Notes: a model not told the origin generated them from the letters alone. Shown: positions 1 to 8,808, counted from the stretch's first letter. The stretch is 35,013 nt of DNA from Caldilineales bacterium (GCA_013360575.1 JABWBG010000008.1:1-35013); one strand, 5' to 3'. Made by a program: numbers and translations.

Positions 1-121
1 CTACTGCCGGTTTGACTTGCATGTTGGACTCCTTGTCATGTGGAATTCTACTCTAATTTCCTCCCGCAAGTTGTCTCATCTATTATAGGCACACAGGGTC
101 CACCCGCGCACCCGGCAACGC

Positions 122-502
122 ATGGCAGCGTTGAACGTTCCAACGTTGGAACGTTCGAACGTTCGATCGCTCGAGCCACTTGGTTACCTGGACATGCTGG
201 TGCTGGAGCAGCACGCCCGAATGATACTGACCGACTCCGGCGGGATGCAGAAAGAGGCCTATTTTTTCGGCGTTCCCTGCGTCACGTTACGGCCGGAGAC
301 GGAATGGGAAGAGACCGTGCAGTCGGGGTGGAACGTGCTGGTTGGCGCAGATCCTGAACGAATACGGGAGGCTGTCAAAGCGAGAGCCTGGCCTGGTGGG
401 GATCCTTTGCCCATCTTTGGCGATGGCTCGGCAGCCCAAAGAATTGTCAACCTTCTGTCGGATCAGCCAAAGAGAGCCGATCGGTTGCCGCGGTCGCAGT
501 AA
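122..502 (+). pseudogene. 3' remnant of a non-hydrolysing UDP-GlcNAc 2-epimerase (WecB/WbpI-like)
   Basis: The frame encodes about 105 residues homologous to the C-terminal third of WecB-type epimerases, starting at PLGYLD and including the signature [11 protein letters not shown] and the motif [15 protein letters not shown]. Family members are about 370 residues and start with a GARPN motif; none of that is present, and a TAG stop at 86-88 closes the frame upstream. The first ~17 codons after the ATG lie in a palindromic repeat and have no epimerase similarity, so the ATG is probably not an original start. The TEWxETV motif resembles WbpI-type epimerases more than the intact wecB at 10226, so this is not simply a broken copy of that gene. 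A 5' truncation by recombination at the repeat is inferred. Bases 1-121 hold no gene that I recognise. Confidence 0.8.
133..164. repeat. AACGTT-rich overlapping palindromes
   Basis: Bases 133-156 form a perfect 24-nt palindrome, and 149-164 form a second perfect 16-nt palindrome overlapping it. Both are built from the core GAACGTTC. The repeat lies exactly where the epimerase homology stops. It could be a dispersed intergenic repeat or a protein-binding site; the function is unknown. Confidence 0.75.
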
Positions 503-505
503 GCT

Positions 506-2236
506 ATGGCATCATCAAGTGAACCTATAGCCGCCGTATTGGCCCGAAAGGTAAGCATCCAGGCGGCTACGTTGCAGGCGATCATCCCGCTATTGCTGGC
601 ATTGCTCCTTCTGCTCGCCCTTGTTCTACGCATTTGGGGCATACAATTCGGATTGCCCTACGCGTATCACGTGGACGAAATCACCTATGTCAGCGCAGCG
701 TTGAATCTCGGCGCGGGAGTGATTGGCAAACAACCGAATCCCACTGGCTTCTCCAATATTCTATTTGGTGAATACGCCCTGTTTTTTCTCCTGGGGCGTT
801 TGACCGGCCTCTATTCGTCAACCGCCGATTTCGAGGCTGCCTATCGATCCGATCCAAGTCTGTTTCTGTTGCTTGGCCGGCTCACCAGCGCTTTCCTGGG
901 CACCCTGACCGTGCTGACCGTGTACTGGACGGGAAAGGCGATGCGTGATCGATGGACCGGTTTGATCGGCGCTTTGTTTCTGGCAACAGCATTCTTGCAC
1001 GTTCGCGATTCCCATTACGGCGTCCCAGACATAGCCGCCACCTTTCTATTAAGCTTGACTGTGCTCCTGGGCGTACTCTCGATTCAGCGCTCCAGTTGGC
1101 GTTTCCTTGCTCTGGCAGCGCTAAGTGCCGGGTTGACAATCACCACGAAATGGAGTCTTTGGCTGGTTGTGACGCCTTTTGCGTTAGCGTTTTTCTGGAG
1201 CGTTTTTCACAATGCCGAGGCTTCGCGACCGGCGCTCAAAGTTGGTATCGCCCTGGCAAGCCTGCTGGCTGGTCTGTTGCTGGGTGGCTTCCAACTCTTT
1301 CTGCAACCCTTCACTTATATCGAGTATGCGTTGCGTGAATGGCGATCCGGCGCTGCCGGTGGCTTCGGGATTTGGCAGATTGACACCGTTTCGGGCTGGA
1401 TCTTCTACCTAAAGACATTAGGATACGGATTGGGGGTACTGCTGGCGGGACTCGCTTTCGTCGGCGCAGGACTCCAGATCATCAAAGTACCAAGAGGCTG
1501 GGATCATATCGGCCTATTATTGATCGTTTTTCCTTTGTTCTATTTCCTGGTGATGGGTGCAACCCGCCATTATTTTGCCCGTTACGCCCTACCCTTGATA
1601 CCATTCGCCGCGCTGTTCGCCGCCGAGGCAATCATGGCGCTTGGAGCGTGGCTCAGCGCACGGTCGCCCGGAATGGGCCGAGTGATGGTGGCCGGCTTGG
1701 TGCTCGTGGCCCTTGTCCAGCCATTAGCCGCCAGCATGCGTCACGGCGTGCTGCTGACCCGGACAGACACGCGCACGTTGGCGAAGACCTGGATCGAGCA
1801 GAACATTCCTGAAGGTGCGAAAATCGCTGTGGACTGGCCCACCCACGGCCCACCGCTCTCGACGCCAGATCTCGCAGCCCCGTACTCACAGCGGGTGTAT
1901 GACGTGACCATTGTGGGCGGAACAGGGCTTTCGGATCATCCCCTCGAGTGGTACCGGGAAAACGGCTTCGACTACCTGATCGCCAGCAGCTTCATCTACC
2001 AGATTCCACTGGTACTCATGGAGCAGGATCAGGGACGAGCTGCATTCTATGCATCTCTCGATCATGAGTTAGCCGGTGTCCAAGAATTCCATGCGACGAA
2101 CGACGGCAGCGAACCAGACTTCATCTTTGACGAGATCTATGGACCGGCGATCAGTCTGTGGGAGCGTGAACGGCCGGGACCGACGATCAAGATCTTTCGC
2201 ATCGCCTCACGACAAACATACTCGCCTCTGAAATGA
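506..2236 (+). CDS. GT39/ArnT-like membrane glycosyltransferase
   Basis: The 576-residue protein is a polytopic membrane protein. A first hydrophobic helix (about residues 25-45) is followed by an extracytoplasmic loop with HVDEITY. An acidic pair at this place is the catalytic signature of lipid-phosphosugar-dependent GT-C enzymes such as GT39 and ArnT. About ten more hydrophobic segments follow, and then a soluble C-terminal region of some 160 residues. It probably transfers a sugar from a polyprenyl-phosphate donor on the outer face of the membrane to a glycan or protein; the substrate cannot be read from the sequence. The ATG lies 3 nt after the stop of the epimerase remnant. Its TGA overlaps the next start (ATGA), so the two genes are translationally coupled. 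Confidence 0.85.
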   Translation: MASSSEPIAAVLARKVSIQAATLQAIIPLLLALLLLLALVLRIWGIQFGLPYAYHVDEITYVSAALNLGAGVIGKQPNPTGFSNILFGEYALFFLLGRLTGLYSSTADFEAAYRSDPSLFLLLGRLTSAFLGTLTVLTVYWTGKAMRDRWTGLIGALFLATAFLHVRDSHYGVPDIAATFLLSLTVLLGVLSIQRSSWRFLALAALSAGLTITTKWSLWLVVTPFALAFFWSVFHNAEASRPALKVGIALASLLAGLLLGGFQLFLQPFTYIEYALREWRSGAAGGFGIWQIDTVSGWIFYLKTLGYGLGVLLAGLAFVGAGLQIIKVPRGWDHIGLLLIVFPLFYFLVMGATRHYFARYALPLIPFAALFAAEAIMALGAWLSARSPGMGRVMVAGLVLVALVQPLAASMRHGVLLTRTDTRTLAKTWIEQNIPEGAKIAVDWPTHGPPLSTPDLAAPYSQRVYDVTIVGGTGLSDHPLEWYRENGFDYLIASSFIYQIPLVLMEQDQGRAAFYASLDHELAGVQEFHATNDGSEPDFIFDEIYGPAISLWERERPGPTIKIFRIASRQTYSPLK

Positions 2237-3669
2237 GAAGAATCATTGCAAGGATCACGATAGCTGTAACTTGCCTGTCGATCCTGTTGCCCATTGCATT
2301 GGCGCAGGCAACCCCATCTGCATGGGCGCCCCCACAGCCGATCAACCAAGAGTGCTGCGCGGCATATCCTGTCCCGATCGTCGATCCCTGGGGGCAACTG
2401 CACCTGTTCTGGGCGGATGCGGATGGCTACATCTGGTACGCCAAACGCACGGGCGAGACCTGGTCGCAGCCGCTCGAAGTAATTGCCAATCCCGGCAATA
2501 GCTCTGCTGCCGGGCCCGATGTGGCAGTAGACCAAACTGGCAAATTCCACCTGATCTGGCGCGATGGCGGCGCCGGAGGGGCGCTGTATTATTCCAGCGC
2601 CGATGCACAGCAGGCGGGCAACGCGCGGGCCTGGCGCCCTCCCACAGAATTGGCGCCCCAGGCGTTGGGCGCCGCCATTGCGGTCGGGCCAGAGGGCGTT
2701 GTCGTTGTGGCCTATACGCCTTTCCAGGCAGGCGAAAGTTTTGCGATCATCACCACAGAAGATGGCAATAACTGGTCGGAGCCTGTATTGGCGCTAAGCC
2801 GGCTTTCGGCCGGCTTCACCGGTGGTTCTTACGTGAATCTGGCAATTGATGCGGCCGGCGGCCTGCATGTGGCCTGGAATTCCCAGGTCTATCCTGGCGG
2901 CTATCCGGAACATGCGGTCTTCTATCAGAAGTCCTTGGACGGCGGCCTCACCTGGAGCGACCCCTATGACCCAGATCCGCTGCCGGCTGAAGTGGCAGCA
3001 AATGCCAATAGCAATTTCAAGAACAAGATGCTCAATGTCGCTGTAGGACCTGATGGAGACGTGCACTTGACCTGGCATCAGTACACGGGTTCGCGCTTTC
3101 ACCGCTGGTCGGGTGATGGCGGCGTCACCTGGAGTGAGCAGGAACCGGTGTTTCCCGATATGGGCGCGGCCTACAACGGCGTCGTCGACATGGCCTTCGA
3201 CAGCGGCGGCCGAATGCATGTGGTGGCCTCACGGGGCGCGATCTGGTATCGCACCTGGAGCAGAGAGGGAGGATGGACACCGCCGGAACTGGTGGATGCC
3301 ACATCGGCTGACTGGCATCATCACCGCGTGGCAGTGGTCGGCGGCAATCAGGTCTATCTCTTTTATCCGGATATCAACGAGACCGGTATCCTGTGGTACA
3401 TCCATAAGACCGTGGATGCGCCGCCCACTGTCCCGCTGCCAACGCCCACGCTGGGCGTCATTTCTGCGGCCCCGCCATCTGTTGCCGCGGCGCCCGATCC
3501 TATCCCATCTTCAACACCGACTGTCAATGCCGTGCCTCTGGCCGATGCTGCGCGGCAGGCGCCACCCACTCGTGGCGATCAAGTCGTGTGGATTTGCGCG
3601 GTGGCGCCGGCGCTTCTGTTGGTGGGCGCTGTGGTGGTTGGTCATTTGATGGGCAACACGCGAAGGTAG
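2233..3669 (+). CDS. Secreted, membrane-anchored Asp-box (BNR) beta-propeller protein
   Basis: The 478-residue protein has an N-terminal signal peptide (basic start, hydrophobic core to about residue 24, ALA before the likely cleavage site). A domain of repeated blades follows, with VDPWGQLHLFW-, VDQTGKFHLIW- and VGPDGDVHLTW-like strands and two clear Asp-boxes, SLDGGLTWS and SGDGGVTWS. A Pro/Thr/Ala-rich stalk (about 395-450) leads to one transmembrane helix and a short basic tail (GNTRR), so the propeller is predicted outside the cell. The fold is that of sialidase-like or lectin-like propellers, but catalytic residues cannot be assigned. It lies between a glycosyltransferase and the ABC exporter in one operon, which suggests a role in binding or trimming the exported glycan. 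The start overlaps the previous stop and lies 8 nt before the next gene at its other end. Confidence 0.8.
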   Translation: MRRIIARITIAVTCLSILLPIALAQATPSAWAPPQPINQECCAAYPVPIVDPWGQLHLFWADADGYIWYAKRTGETWSQPLEVIANPGNSSAAGPDVAVDQTGKFHLIWRDGGAGGALYYSSADAQQAGNARAWRPPTELAPQALGAAIAVGPEGVVVVAYTPFQAGESFAIITTEDGNNWSEPVLALSRLSAGFTGGSYVNLAIDAAGGLHVAWNSQVYPGGYPEHAVFYQKSLDGGLTWSDPYDPDPLPAEVAANANSNFKNKMLNVAVGPDGDVHLTWHQYTGSRFHRWSGDGGVTWSEQEPVFPDMGAAYNGVVDMAFDSGGRMHVVASRGAIWYRTWSREGGWTPPELVDATSADWHHHRVAVVGGNQVYLFYPDINETGILWYIHKTVDAPPTVPLPTPTLGVISAAPPSVAAAPDPIPSSTPTVNAVPLADAARQAPPTRGDQVVWICAVAPALLLVGAVVVGHLMGNTRR

Positions 3670-3677
3670 CCCTCATC

Positions 3678-4466
3678 ATGGACGTATTGGCAGACATCAA
3701 GACGCTCTGGCTGCACCGTGAACTGCTGTGGGTTTGGGCTGCCCGCGAAGTGCGCGTGCGTTACAAACAGTCGCTTCTCGGTGCAGGCTGGGCAATCCTG
3801 CAGCCACTGGCGCTCACGCTCATGTTCAGCCTGGTGTTCACGTTGGTCGTCCCCATTCCCACCGCCGATGTGCCGTATCCCATCTTCGCCTATACGGCCT
3901 TGCTGCCGTGGACTTTTCTGGCCAGTTCCATCAGCTTCGGCGTGCCCAGCCTGGTCAACAACATGAACCTGGTGACCAAGATCTACTTTCCTCGTGAGGT
4001 GTTGCCGCTAGCAACGATCGCCGCAGCCGGAGTCGACTTCCTGGTAGGCGGATTGGTGTTGGTTGGTATGATGTTGTGGTATCGCGTCCCTCTCTACCCC
4101 ACCGCGCTGCTGCTGCCCGTACTCCTGCTGATCCAGATGATTTTGACCTTTGGCGTGACCCTGATCGGCGCGACCGCCCTGGTTTTCTACCGCGATGTGC
4201 GCTTTCTGGTGCCGTTGTTCCTGCAACTTTGGCTTTATGCCTCCCCTGTCATTTATCCGGTCAGTCTGATCCCTGCCCAGTGGCGTGGTTTGTACTTCCT
4301 CAACCCCATGGCCGGTCTCTTGGAAGGCTACCGGGCTGTGCTGCTCTACGGCCACTGGCCAGATAGGCAGGCGTTGGCCACAGCGGCGGTCGTCGCGCTG
4401 GCGCTGGCTGTTGTCGGCTACTCCTGGTTCAAGCGGCTTGAACCGCGTTTCGCCGACCTGATCTGA
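3678..4466 (+). CDS. wzm: ABC-2 type polysaccharide export permease (Wzm/KpsM/TagG-like)
   Basis: This is the 262-residue membrane subunit of a polysaccharide ABC exporter. The N-terminal amphipathic part (LWVWAAREVRVRYKQSLLG) is the conserved entry of the ABC-2 permease family and precedes six predicted membrane helices. The motif LLPWTFLASSI, the coupling region with KIYFPREVLPLA, and YASPVIYPVSLIP near the end are all family-typical. I chose the ATG at 3678, 8 nt after the upstream stop, because the frame upstream has no family similarity. The gene ends 1 nt before its ATPase partner at 4468. The pair moves an undecaprenyl-linked glycan across the cytoplasmic membrane. Confidence 0.93.
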   Translation: MDVLADIKTLWLHRELLWVWAAREVRVRYKQSLLGAGWAILQPLALTLMFSLVFTLVVPIPTADVPYPIFAYTALLPWTFLASSISFGVPSLVNNMNLVTKIYFPREVLPLATIAAAGVDFLVGGLVLVGMMLWYRVPLYPTALLLPVLLLIQMILTFGVTLIGATALVFYRDVRFLVPLFLQLWLYASPVIYPVSLIPAQWRGLYFLNPMAGLLEGYRAVLLYGHWPDRQALATAAVVALALAVVGYSWFKRLEPRFADLI

Positions 4467-4467
4467 T

Positions 4468-5712
4468 ATGCTGATGGAACCGGTCATCCATTTCGAGTGT
4501 GTGAGCAAGCGCTATCAGTTGGGGGCAATGCCTTCACTGCGCGAACGATTGGGGACGCTGCCGGAGCGACTCCGCCGGCGCAGTCGCGATGCTGGCGCCG
4601 AGAAGGACGTGCTGTGGGCATTGCGTGAAGTAGATTTGGAAGTCTTCCCCGGCGAAACCCTGGGCATCATCGGCCCCAACGGCGCAGGCAAGACAACCAG
4701 CCTTAAGTTGATTGCCCAGATCACCAAACCTACTGCAGGACGCGTCACCGTGCGCGGCCGGGTTTCCTCGTTGATCGAGCTGGGCGCCGGTTTTCACCCT
4801 GACCTGACGGGGCGCGAGAATGTCTATCTCAACGGCGCCATCCTGGGCCTGCGCCGCCGCGAGTTGGATCGCCTGTTCGACCAGATCGTGGCTTTCGCCG
4901 AATTGGAGCGTTTCATTGATACGCCGGTCAAACGATATTCGTCGGGCATGTATGCCCGGCTGGGCTTCGCCGTCGCCGCCCATGTCAGCCCCGATATCCT
5001 CCTGGTGGATGAGGTCCTCTCCGTGGGCGACGCCGCATTCCAAAAACGGTGCTACGAGAAGGTATGGGAACTGGTCAATCACGAAGGTCGCTCGGTGATC
5101 ATGGTCTCCCACGGCTTCGGCTACATCCGGGCGCTGTGCCGGCGGGTGTTGTGGGTGGCCAATGGCCAGGTGCAAATGGTAGGAACCCCGGACGATGTCA
5201 TCCGTGCTTACGAAAGCAGCGTCTTTAGCAGAGCGACCGGCCTGCCTTTCAACCTGTCGCAAGGGGCCGAGGCGCAAGTGCAAATCGTGGGCGTCACCTT
5301 GCTCGACGCTCAGGGTCAACCTGCCGAGGAGTACGGCCCCCAGGATTCGATCATCGTGCGCATCGCCTATCAACGCAGCCAGGCCGTCACCGGCCTGACC
5401 TTTGCCGTGGGCGTGATGCGCGACGACACGCTCAACTGCTACACCAGCTACGCCGATGAATGCGGTTTTGCGTTGCCGGCAGACGATTTGGGCGGCGTCG
5501 TCGAGGCCCGCTACCACGCGCTGCAGTTGATGCCGGGCGCGTACCAGATGTATGTCACGGCGCTCAGCAGCGACGAGAAGCGCACCGTCTATACCTACCG
5601 CACGGTTGGCTTTCACGTTGCCGCCGAGGCGGGCCTCGACATCCGTCACGGCAGTTTCTACAACCTGCCGGCCTGGCGCTTGGCCGCCATACCCCACCAC
5701 GAGGCCCTCTGA
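4468..5712 (+). CDS. wzt: Polysaccharide ABC exporter ATPase with C-terminal glycan-recognition domain (Wzt-like)
   Basis: The 414-residue protein has an N-terminal ATPase domain. Walker A GPNGAGKT lies at about 69-76, a variant signature YSSGM at 157-161 (typical of Wzt/TagH, replacing LSGGQ), Walker B ILLVDE at 177-182 and the switch histidine in MVSHG at about 215. An additional domain at about 270-414 is mainly beta and has the size and position of the Wzt C-terminal domain, which in O-antigen systems binds the modified non-reducing end of the glycan. That suggests export of a capped chain; methyl- and acyltransferase genes are present in the window. The start is 1 nt after the permease stop, with a second in-frame ATG two codons later. 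The next gene (asnB) starts 1 nt after its stop. Confidence 0.94.
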   Translation: MLMEPVIHFECVSKRYQLGAMPSLRERLGTLPERLRRRSRDAGAEKDVLWALREVDLEVFPGETLGIIGPNGAGKTTSLKLIAQITKPTAGRVTVRGRVSSLIELGAGFHPDLTGRENVYLNGAILGLRRRELDRLFDQIVAFAELERFIDTPVKRYSSGMYARLGFAVAAHVSPDILLVDEVLSVGDAAFQKRCYEKVWELVNHEGRSVIMVSHGFGYIRALCRRVLWVANGQVQMVGTPDDVIRAYESSVFSRATGLPFNLSQGAEAQVQIVGVTLLDAQGQPAEEYGPQDSIIVRIAYQRSQAVTGLTFAVGVMRDDTLNCYTSYADECGFALPADDLGGVVEARYHALQLMPGAYQMYVTALSSDEKRTVYTYRTVGFHVAAEAGLDIRHGSFYNLPAWRLAAIPHHEAL

Positions 5713-5713
5713 G

Positions 5714-7636
5714 ATGTGTGGCATTGCCGGTTTGTGGCAGCTTGACGGCGCAGCGGCCGATTCGACCGTACTGGCGCAGATGACGGCACGACTGGCCCAC
5801 CGCGGCCCGGACGGCCAGGGTCTGCACGTAGACGGCAGCCTGGGGCTGGGCCATCGCCGCCTGGCGATCCTGGATCTCAGCCCGGCCGGGCGCCAACCCA
5901 TGAGCTACGGCGACGGCCGCTACTGGATCACCTATAACGGCGAAGTCTACAACTTCCTGGAACTGCAGCGCGAGTTGGCAGGGCTGGGCCACCGCTTCGG
6001 CAGCCACAGCGACACCGAAGTTATCCTGGCTGCCTACGCCCAATGGGGGCGCGACTGCCTGCTGCGCTTCAACGGCATGTGGGCCTTCGCCATCTGGGAC
6101 GCGCAGGAGAAGAGGCTTTTCCTGGCGCGTGACCGCTTCGGCGTCAAGCCGCTCTTCTACCTGCTGGAGCGAGACCGCTTTGCCTTCGCTTCCGAGTGGA
6201 AGGCGTTCTTGACGTTGCCAGGTTTCGAACGCCGGGTCGACTGGAGCACCTACATCACGGCGTTGCTCGATCCCTACTGCCAGGAGGGCATCCAGGAATG
6301 TCTCCTGCAGGGGGTGCGGCGCCTGTTGCCCGGCCATTGCATGACCGTGACGCCTGGCGACGTCAAGATCTATCGCTGGTGGAACACGCTGGATCACCTG
6401 GTCGAACCGCCCGTTGGTCTGCAAAAGCAGGCCGAGCGTTTCCGGGAGCTGTTCGAGGATGCCTGCCGCCTGCGCATGCGCAGCGACGTGCCCATCGGCA
6501 CCTCGCTCAGCGGCGGACTGGACTCCAGCTCCATCGTCTGCACGCTGGCCGAGATCGGGCGGCAGCCAGGAGGCGCCAGGGAGCGGCTGGCCGCGGACTG
6601 GCAGCGCGCTTTCGTAGTGACTTTTCCTGACACGCCCGTGGACGAGCGAGCCTATGCCGATCTGGTCGTGGGGCAGACCGGCGTCAAGGCCGAGTATGTG
6701 ACCCCTACCGCTCAGGATTTCCTCGAGCATATCGAAGATGTAGTCTACCACCTGGAGGGCCTGGATGCGGGCGTGATGATCCAGCTCTGGGCGCTCTATC
6801 GGGCGCAGCGCCGCGCCGGCGTGGTGGTGACGCTGGATGGCCACGGTGGCGACGAGCTGCTGGGCGGCTATGTCAGCCACGTGCTGCACGCCCTTTACGA
6901 CGCCGGCCGGCTGCGGCGCTGGCCCGGCCGCTACCTGGGTCTGCTGGACACCTATCGGGCCATGTTCCGCGACTCGACCGGCTCCATGCAGCCCGACCGG
7001 CCGCTGGGCCAACTGGTGGCCGAAACCAACGCCTGGGCGGGCATGGCGAACCGGCTCGGGGTGCCGTTCACGCGCCCCGCGCGGCCCGCTGGCGTCGCTT
7101 CTTTCCTGACGCCGGAGGCGCTGGCCCTGGCGCGCACGCCGGAACCGCCTTACATCTGGCCGGGAGACGGGCGCCTGGGCGCGGCGCTCTACCGCGAGTT
7201 TCACCAGACCATGCTGCCCACCATCCTGCGCAACTTCGACCGCATGGCCATGGCCCACGGCGTCGAGGTGCGCATGCCCTTCATGGACTGGCGGCTGGTG
7301 ACCTATGCGTTCTCGCTGCCGCCGGGGAGCAAGATCGGCCAGGGGTACACCAAGCTGGTGCTGCGCCAGGCCATGTGCGGGCTGCTGCCGGAGCCGGTGC
7401 GCACCCGGCGGGACAAGCTAGGGTTCTTGCCACCCCTGGTCCAGTGGTTTCAGAACGATATGAAGAGTTGGCCAGTAACTGCAATTGATGCGGCGAGTCC
7501 GGAGATTTGGGAAAAACAAACCCTGCGAGAGGCACTAAGCCTAGCAGCAAAGCAACAAGGTTGCGGTTGGAACTTCTGGTCTCGACTCTGGCCAGTTCTT
7601 TTCAGCGGTGTTTGGCAGAAGGCGTTTGTGAACTAA
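5714..7636 (+). CDS. asnB: Asparagine synthase-like glutamine amidotransferase, copy 1
   Basis: The 640-residue protein begins MCGIAGLW; the cysteine after Met is the N-terminal nucleophile of class II glutamine amidotransferases. The glutaminase domain (1-~220) contains RGPDG, GHRRLAI and NGEVYN. The synthetase domain has the PP-loop SGGLDSS at about 266-272 and LDGHGGDELLGGY. In polysaccharide clusters such proteins are thought to amidate sugar carboxylates rather than to make asparagine; here that is an inference from context. The ATG 1 nt after wzt is chosen because Cys must follow it. From about 7447 the codons become clearly AT-richer although homology to copy 2 (12509) continues, suggesting a recombination junction in the gene. 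The TAA stop coincides with the IS630 target site. Confidence 0.92.
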   Translation: MCGIAGLWQLDGAAADSTVLAQMTARLAHRGPDGQGLHVDGSLGLGHRRLAILDLSPAGRQPMSYGDGRYWITYNGEVYNFLELQRELAGLGHRFGSHSDTEVILAAYAQWGRDCLLRFNGMWAFAIWDAQEKRLFLARDRFGVKPLFYLLERDRFAFASEWKAFLTLPGFERRVDWSTYITALLDPYCQEGIQECLLQGVRRLLPGHCMTVTPGDVKIYRWWNTLDHLVEPPVGLQKQAERFRELFEDACRLRMRSDVPIGTSLSGGLDSSSIVCTLAEIGRQPGGARERLAADWQRAFVVTFPDTPVDERAYADLVVGQTGVKAEYVTPTAQDFLEHIEDVVYHLEGLDAGVMIQLWALYRAQRRAGVVVTLDGHGGDELLGGYVSHVLHALYDAGRLRRWPGRYLGLLDTYRAMFRDSTGSMQPDRPLGQLVAETNAWAGMANRLGVPFTRPARPAGVASFLTPEALALARTPEPPYIWPGDGRLGAALYREFHQTMLPTILRNFDRMAMAHGVEVRMPFMDWRLVTYAFSLPPGSKIGQGYTKLVLRQAMCGLLPEPVRTRRDKLGFLPPLVQWFQNDMKSWPVTAIDAASPEIWEKQTLREALSLAAKQQGCGWNFWSRLWPVLFSGVWQKAFVN

Positions 7637-7665
7637 AGTGACTTCAGTTTGATACCAATAACTTT
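7636..7665 (+). repeat. Left terminal inverted repeat of the IS630 element
   Basis: This 30-bp end pairs with 8809-8838 at 23 of 30 positions. The outer AAGTGA and the inner GATACCAA are identical in both ends. The transposase stop codon (7644-7646 on the minus strand) lies inside this repeat. Confidence 0.85.
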
Positions 7666-8450
7666 TCGAATTCCGGATCAAGCTCGAATCTGGGCCATAA
7701 CCGAGAGACTATCTCTTCTGGAAAGGCGTTGATGCGGTGGATAAAGGCTTTGCAGGCATCGAAAAGCTGGCGCATGGAGTCGTGACAGAAGTTCTTGGTG
7801 ACCTCTTCCCGCATCCACTTCCAGAGCCCTTCGATGGGATTCAGGTCGGGACTGTAGGCCGGTAGCGGGATCAGCGTAAAGCCGAGTTCTGCGGCGGCAG
7901 CCCGCACGATCCCGGCTCGATGCCAAGGGGCGCCGTCCCAGATGATGACCACCGGAGCGGTCTCGTCTCCCAACCAGGCGGCCAGATGGTGCAAGAACTG
8001 GACCGTGTGCTCCTTGTTGCAACTGCCTTCGTTCCAGATGAAACACTGTCCCTGGGAGAAGTCGTAGGCGCCATACCAGTTGATGCGATCTGCCAGAGGC
8101 GGACAGGCGCTCAGACGCCAAGCCGGCTGGCCCTGGCGTGCCCAAGTGTAGCCCAGGTCCATATCCCGATGCAGGTGAGCCTCATCCACGTAGATTAGCC
8201 GGATGTCCTGGCGACACACCTGGTCAAACAACTCCTGGAATCGTTGCACAAAGGCCGCTCGTTGCTGGGCATTGGCCTTCTTGAGGACCTTCTGGCATTT
8301 CTTCCAACTGAGCTTCTGCTCTTCCAGCACCTTGTGTAAGGTGCTCAGACTGAGGGTACATCCCATGACCGTCTCGAGCCATCGTCGTATCTTCTTCAGC
8401 GTCCAGCCATGGCCAGGCAATCCGTGGTCAATTGGCTCGGTCTCGACCAC
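7644..8450 (-). CDS. IS630 transposase, second frame (DDE catalytic domain)
   Basis: The 268-residue frame holds the DDE catalytic triad in IS630 spacing: YVDEAH (first Asp), VIIWDGAPWH (second Asp) and YSPDLNPIEGLW (Glu). It also has the family marker HGWTLKKI near its start. In-frame codons continue upstream of the nominal ATG to the C6T5 run (8483-8493) and read SAEQAEQIERVVVETEP, which is natural transposase sequence. The real product is therefore probably the orfA-orfB fusion made by a -1 shift, about 365 residues and normal for the family. All key residues are intact, so the element may be active. Confidence 0.9.
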   Translation of the reverse strand: MVETEPIDHGLPGHGWTLKKIRRWLETVMGCTLSLSTLHKVLEEQKLSWKKCQKVLKKANAQQRAAFVQRFQELFDQVCRQDIRLIYVDEAHLHRDMDLGYTWARQGQPAWRLSACPPLADRINWYGAYDFSQGQCFIWNEGSCNKEHTVQFLHHLAAWLGDETAPVVIIWDGAPWHRAGIVRAAAAELGFTLIPLPAYSPDLNPIEGLWKWMREEVTKNFCHDSMRQLFDACKAFIHRINAFPEEIVSRLWPRFELDPEFEKLLVSN

Positions 8451-8740
8451 TACCCTCTCGATCTGCTCGGCTTGCTCTGCCGAAAAAGGGGGGTACGTCC
8501 ACCCGTATGGCGATACATCACCCCTTCAGGCCCAGCCTGATTGTACGCATGTACCCAGTTCAGGACCGTCTCTTTCATGCGTCCGCTTTCCGCCGCCCAC
8601 GGGGTTGAACTGGTCTGTCCACTGGCGATCATGTACAGAGCCAGAAAGCGTTCCCGACTGCGCGCATGGTCAGCTTCCACCGACAGCCGCCGCAGGTCGG
8701 ACAAGGTCTGGCCCCATTTCGTCAAATCCGGTCGTACCAT
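8450..8740 (-). CDS. IS630 transposase, first frame (DNA-binding N-terminal part)
   Basis: The 96-residue first frame contains a helix-turn-helix-like region (about residues 25-70, with ARSRERFLALYMIA and ETVLNWVHAYNQAG) and the linker GPEGVMYRHTGGR seen in IS630 transposases before the catalytic domain. The frame ends shortly after a C6T5 run. The catalytic domain continues in the -1 frame, so this is the orfA product of a frameshifted orfAB pair. Terminated alone, it would be a DNA-binding protein without catalytic residues. Confidence 0.85.
   Translation of the reverse strand: MVRPDLTKWGQTLSDLRRLSVEADHARSRERFLALYMIASGQTSSTPWAAESGRMKETVLNWVHAYNQAGPEGVMYRHTGGRTPLFRQSKPSRSRG
8483..8493 (-). 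other. Candidate -1 ribosomal frameshift run (C6T5)
   Basis: On the minus strand six C are followed by five T, read in frame 0 as ACC CCC CTT TTT CGG. Moving back one base gives CCC CCT TTT TCG and joins the two transposase frames without losing domain continuity. The run is not a perfect X-XXY-YYZ heptamer, so an ordinary indel mutation cannot be excluded. Confidence 0.55.
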
Positions 8741-8808
8741 CGTTCCCTCCTGTATCGAGCTATGACGGGCTTTCCGATGGTTATACCACAGAAGCGTATC
8801 TTTCGACC

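Noticed and set aside
1-121. A promoter in the first 120 bases (TTGTCA at 33, TATTAT at 81)
   Set aside because: The spacing between -35-like and -10-like words is wrong (15 nt or none), and the following gene is a remnant.
5564-7258. A 564-codon open frame on the minus strand across asnB copy 1
   Set aside because: It is antisense to a well-supported gene, has low-complexity Gln/Ala/Gly-rich translation and no domain; GC-rich DNA leaves such frames open. The same holds for 4534-5901, 13580-14413, 18676-20049, 29762-31165 and 32576-34009 on the minus strand.
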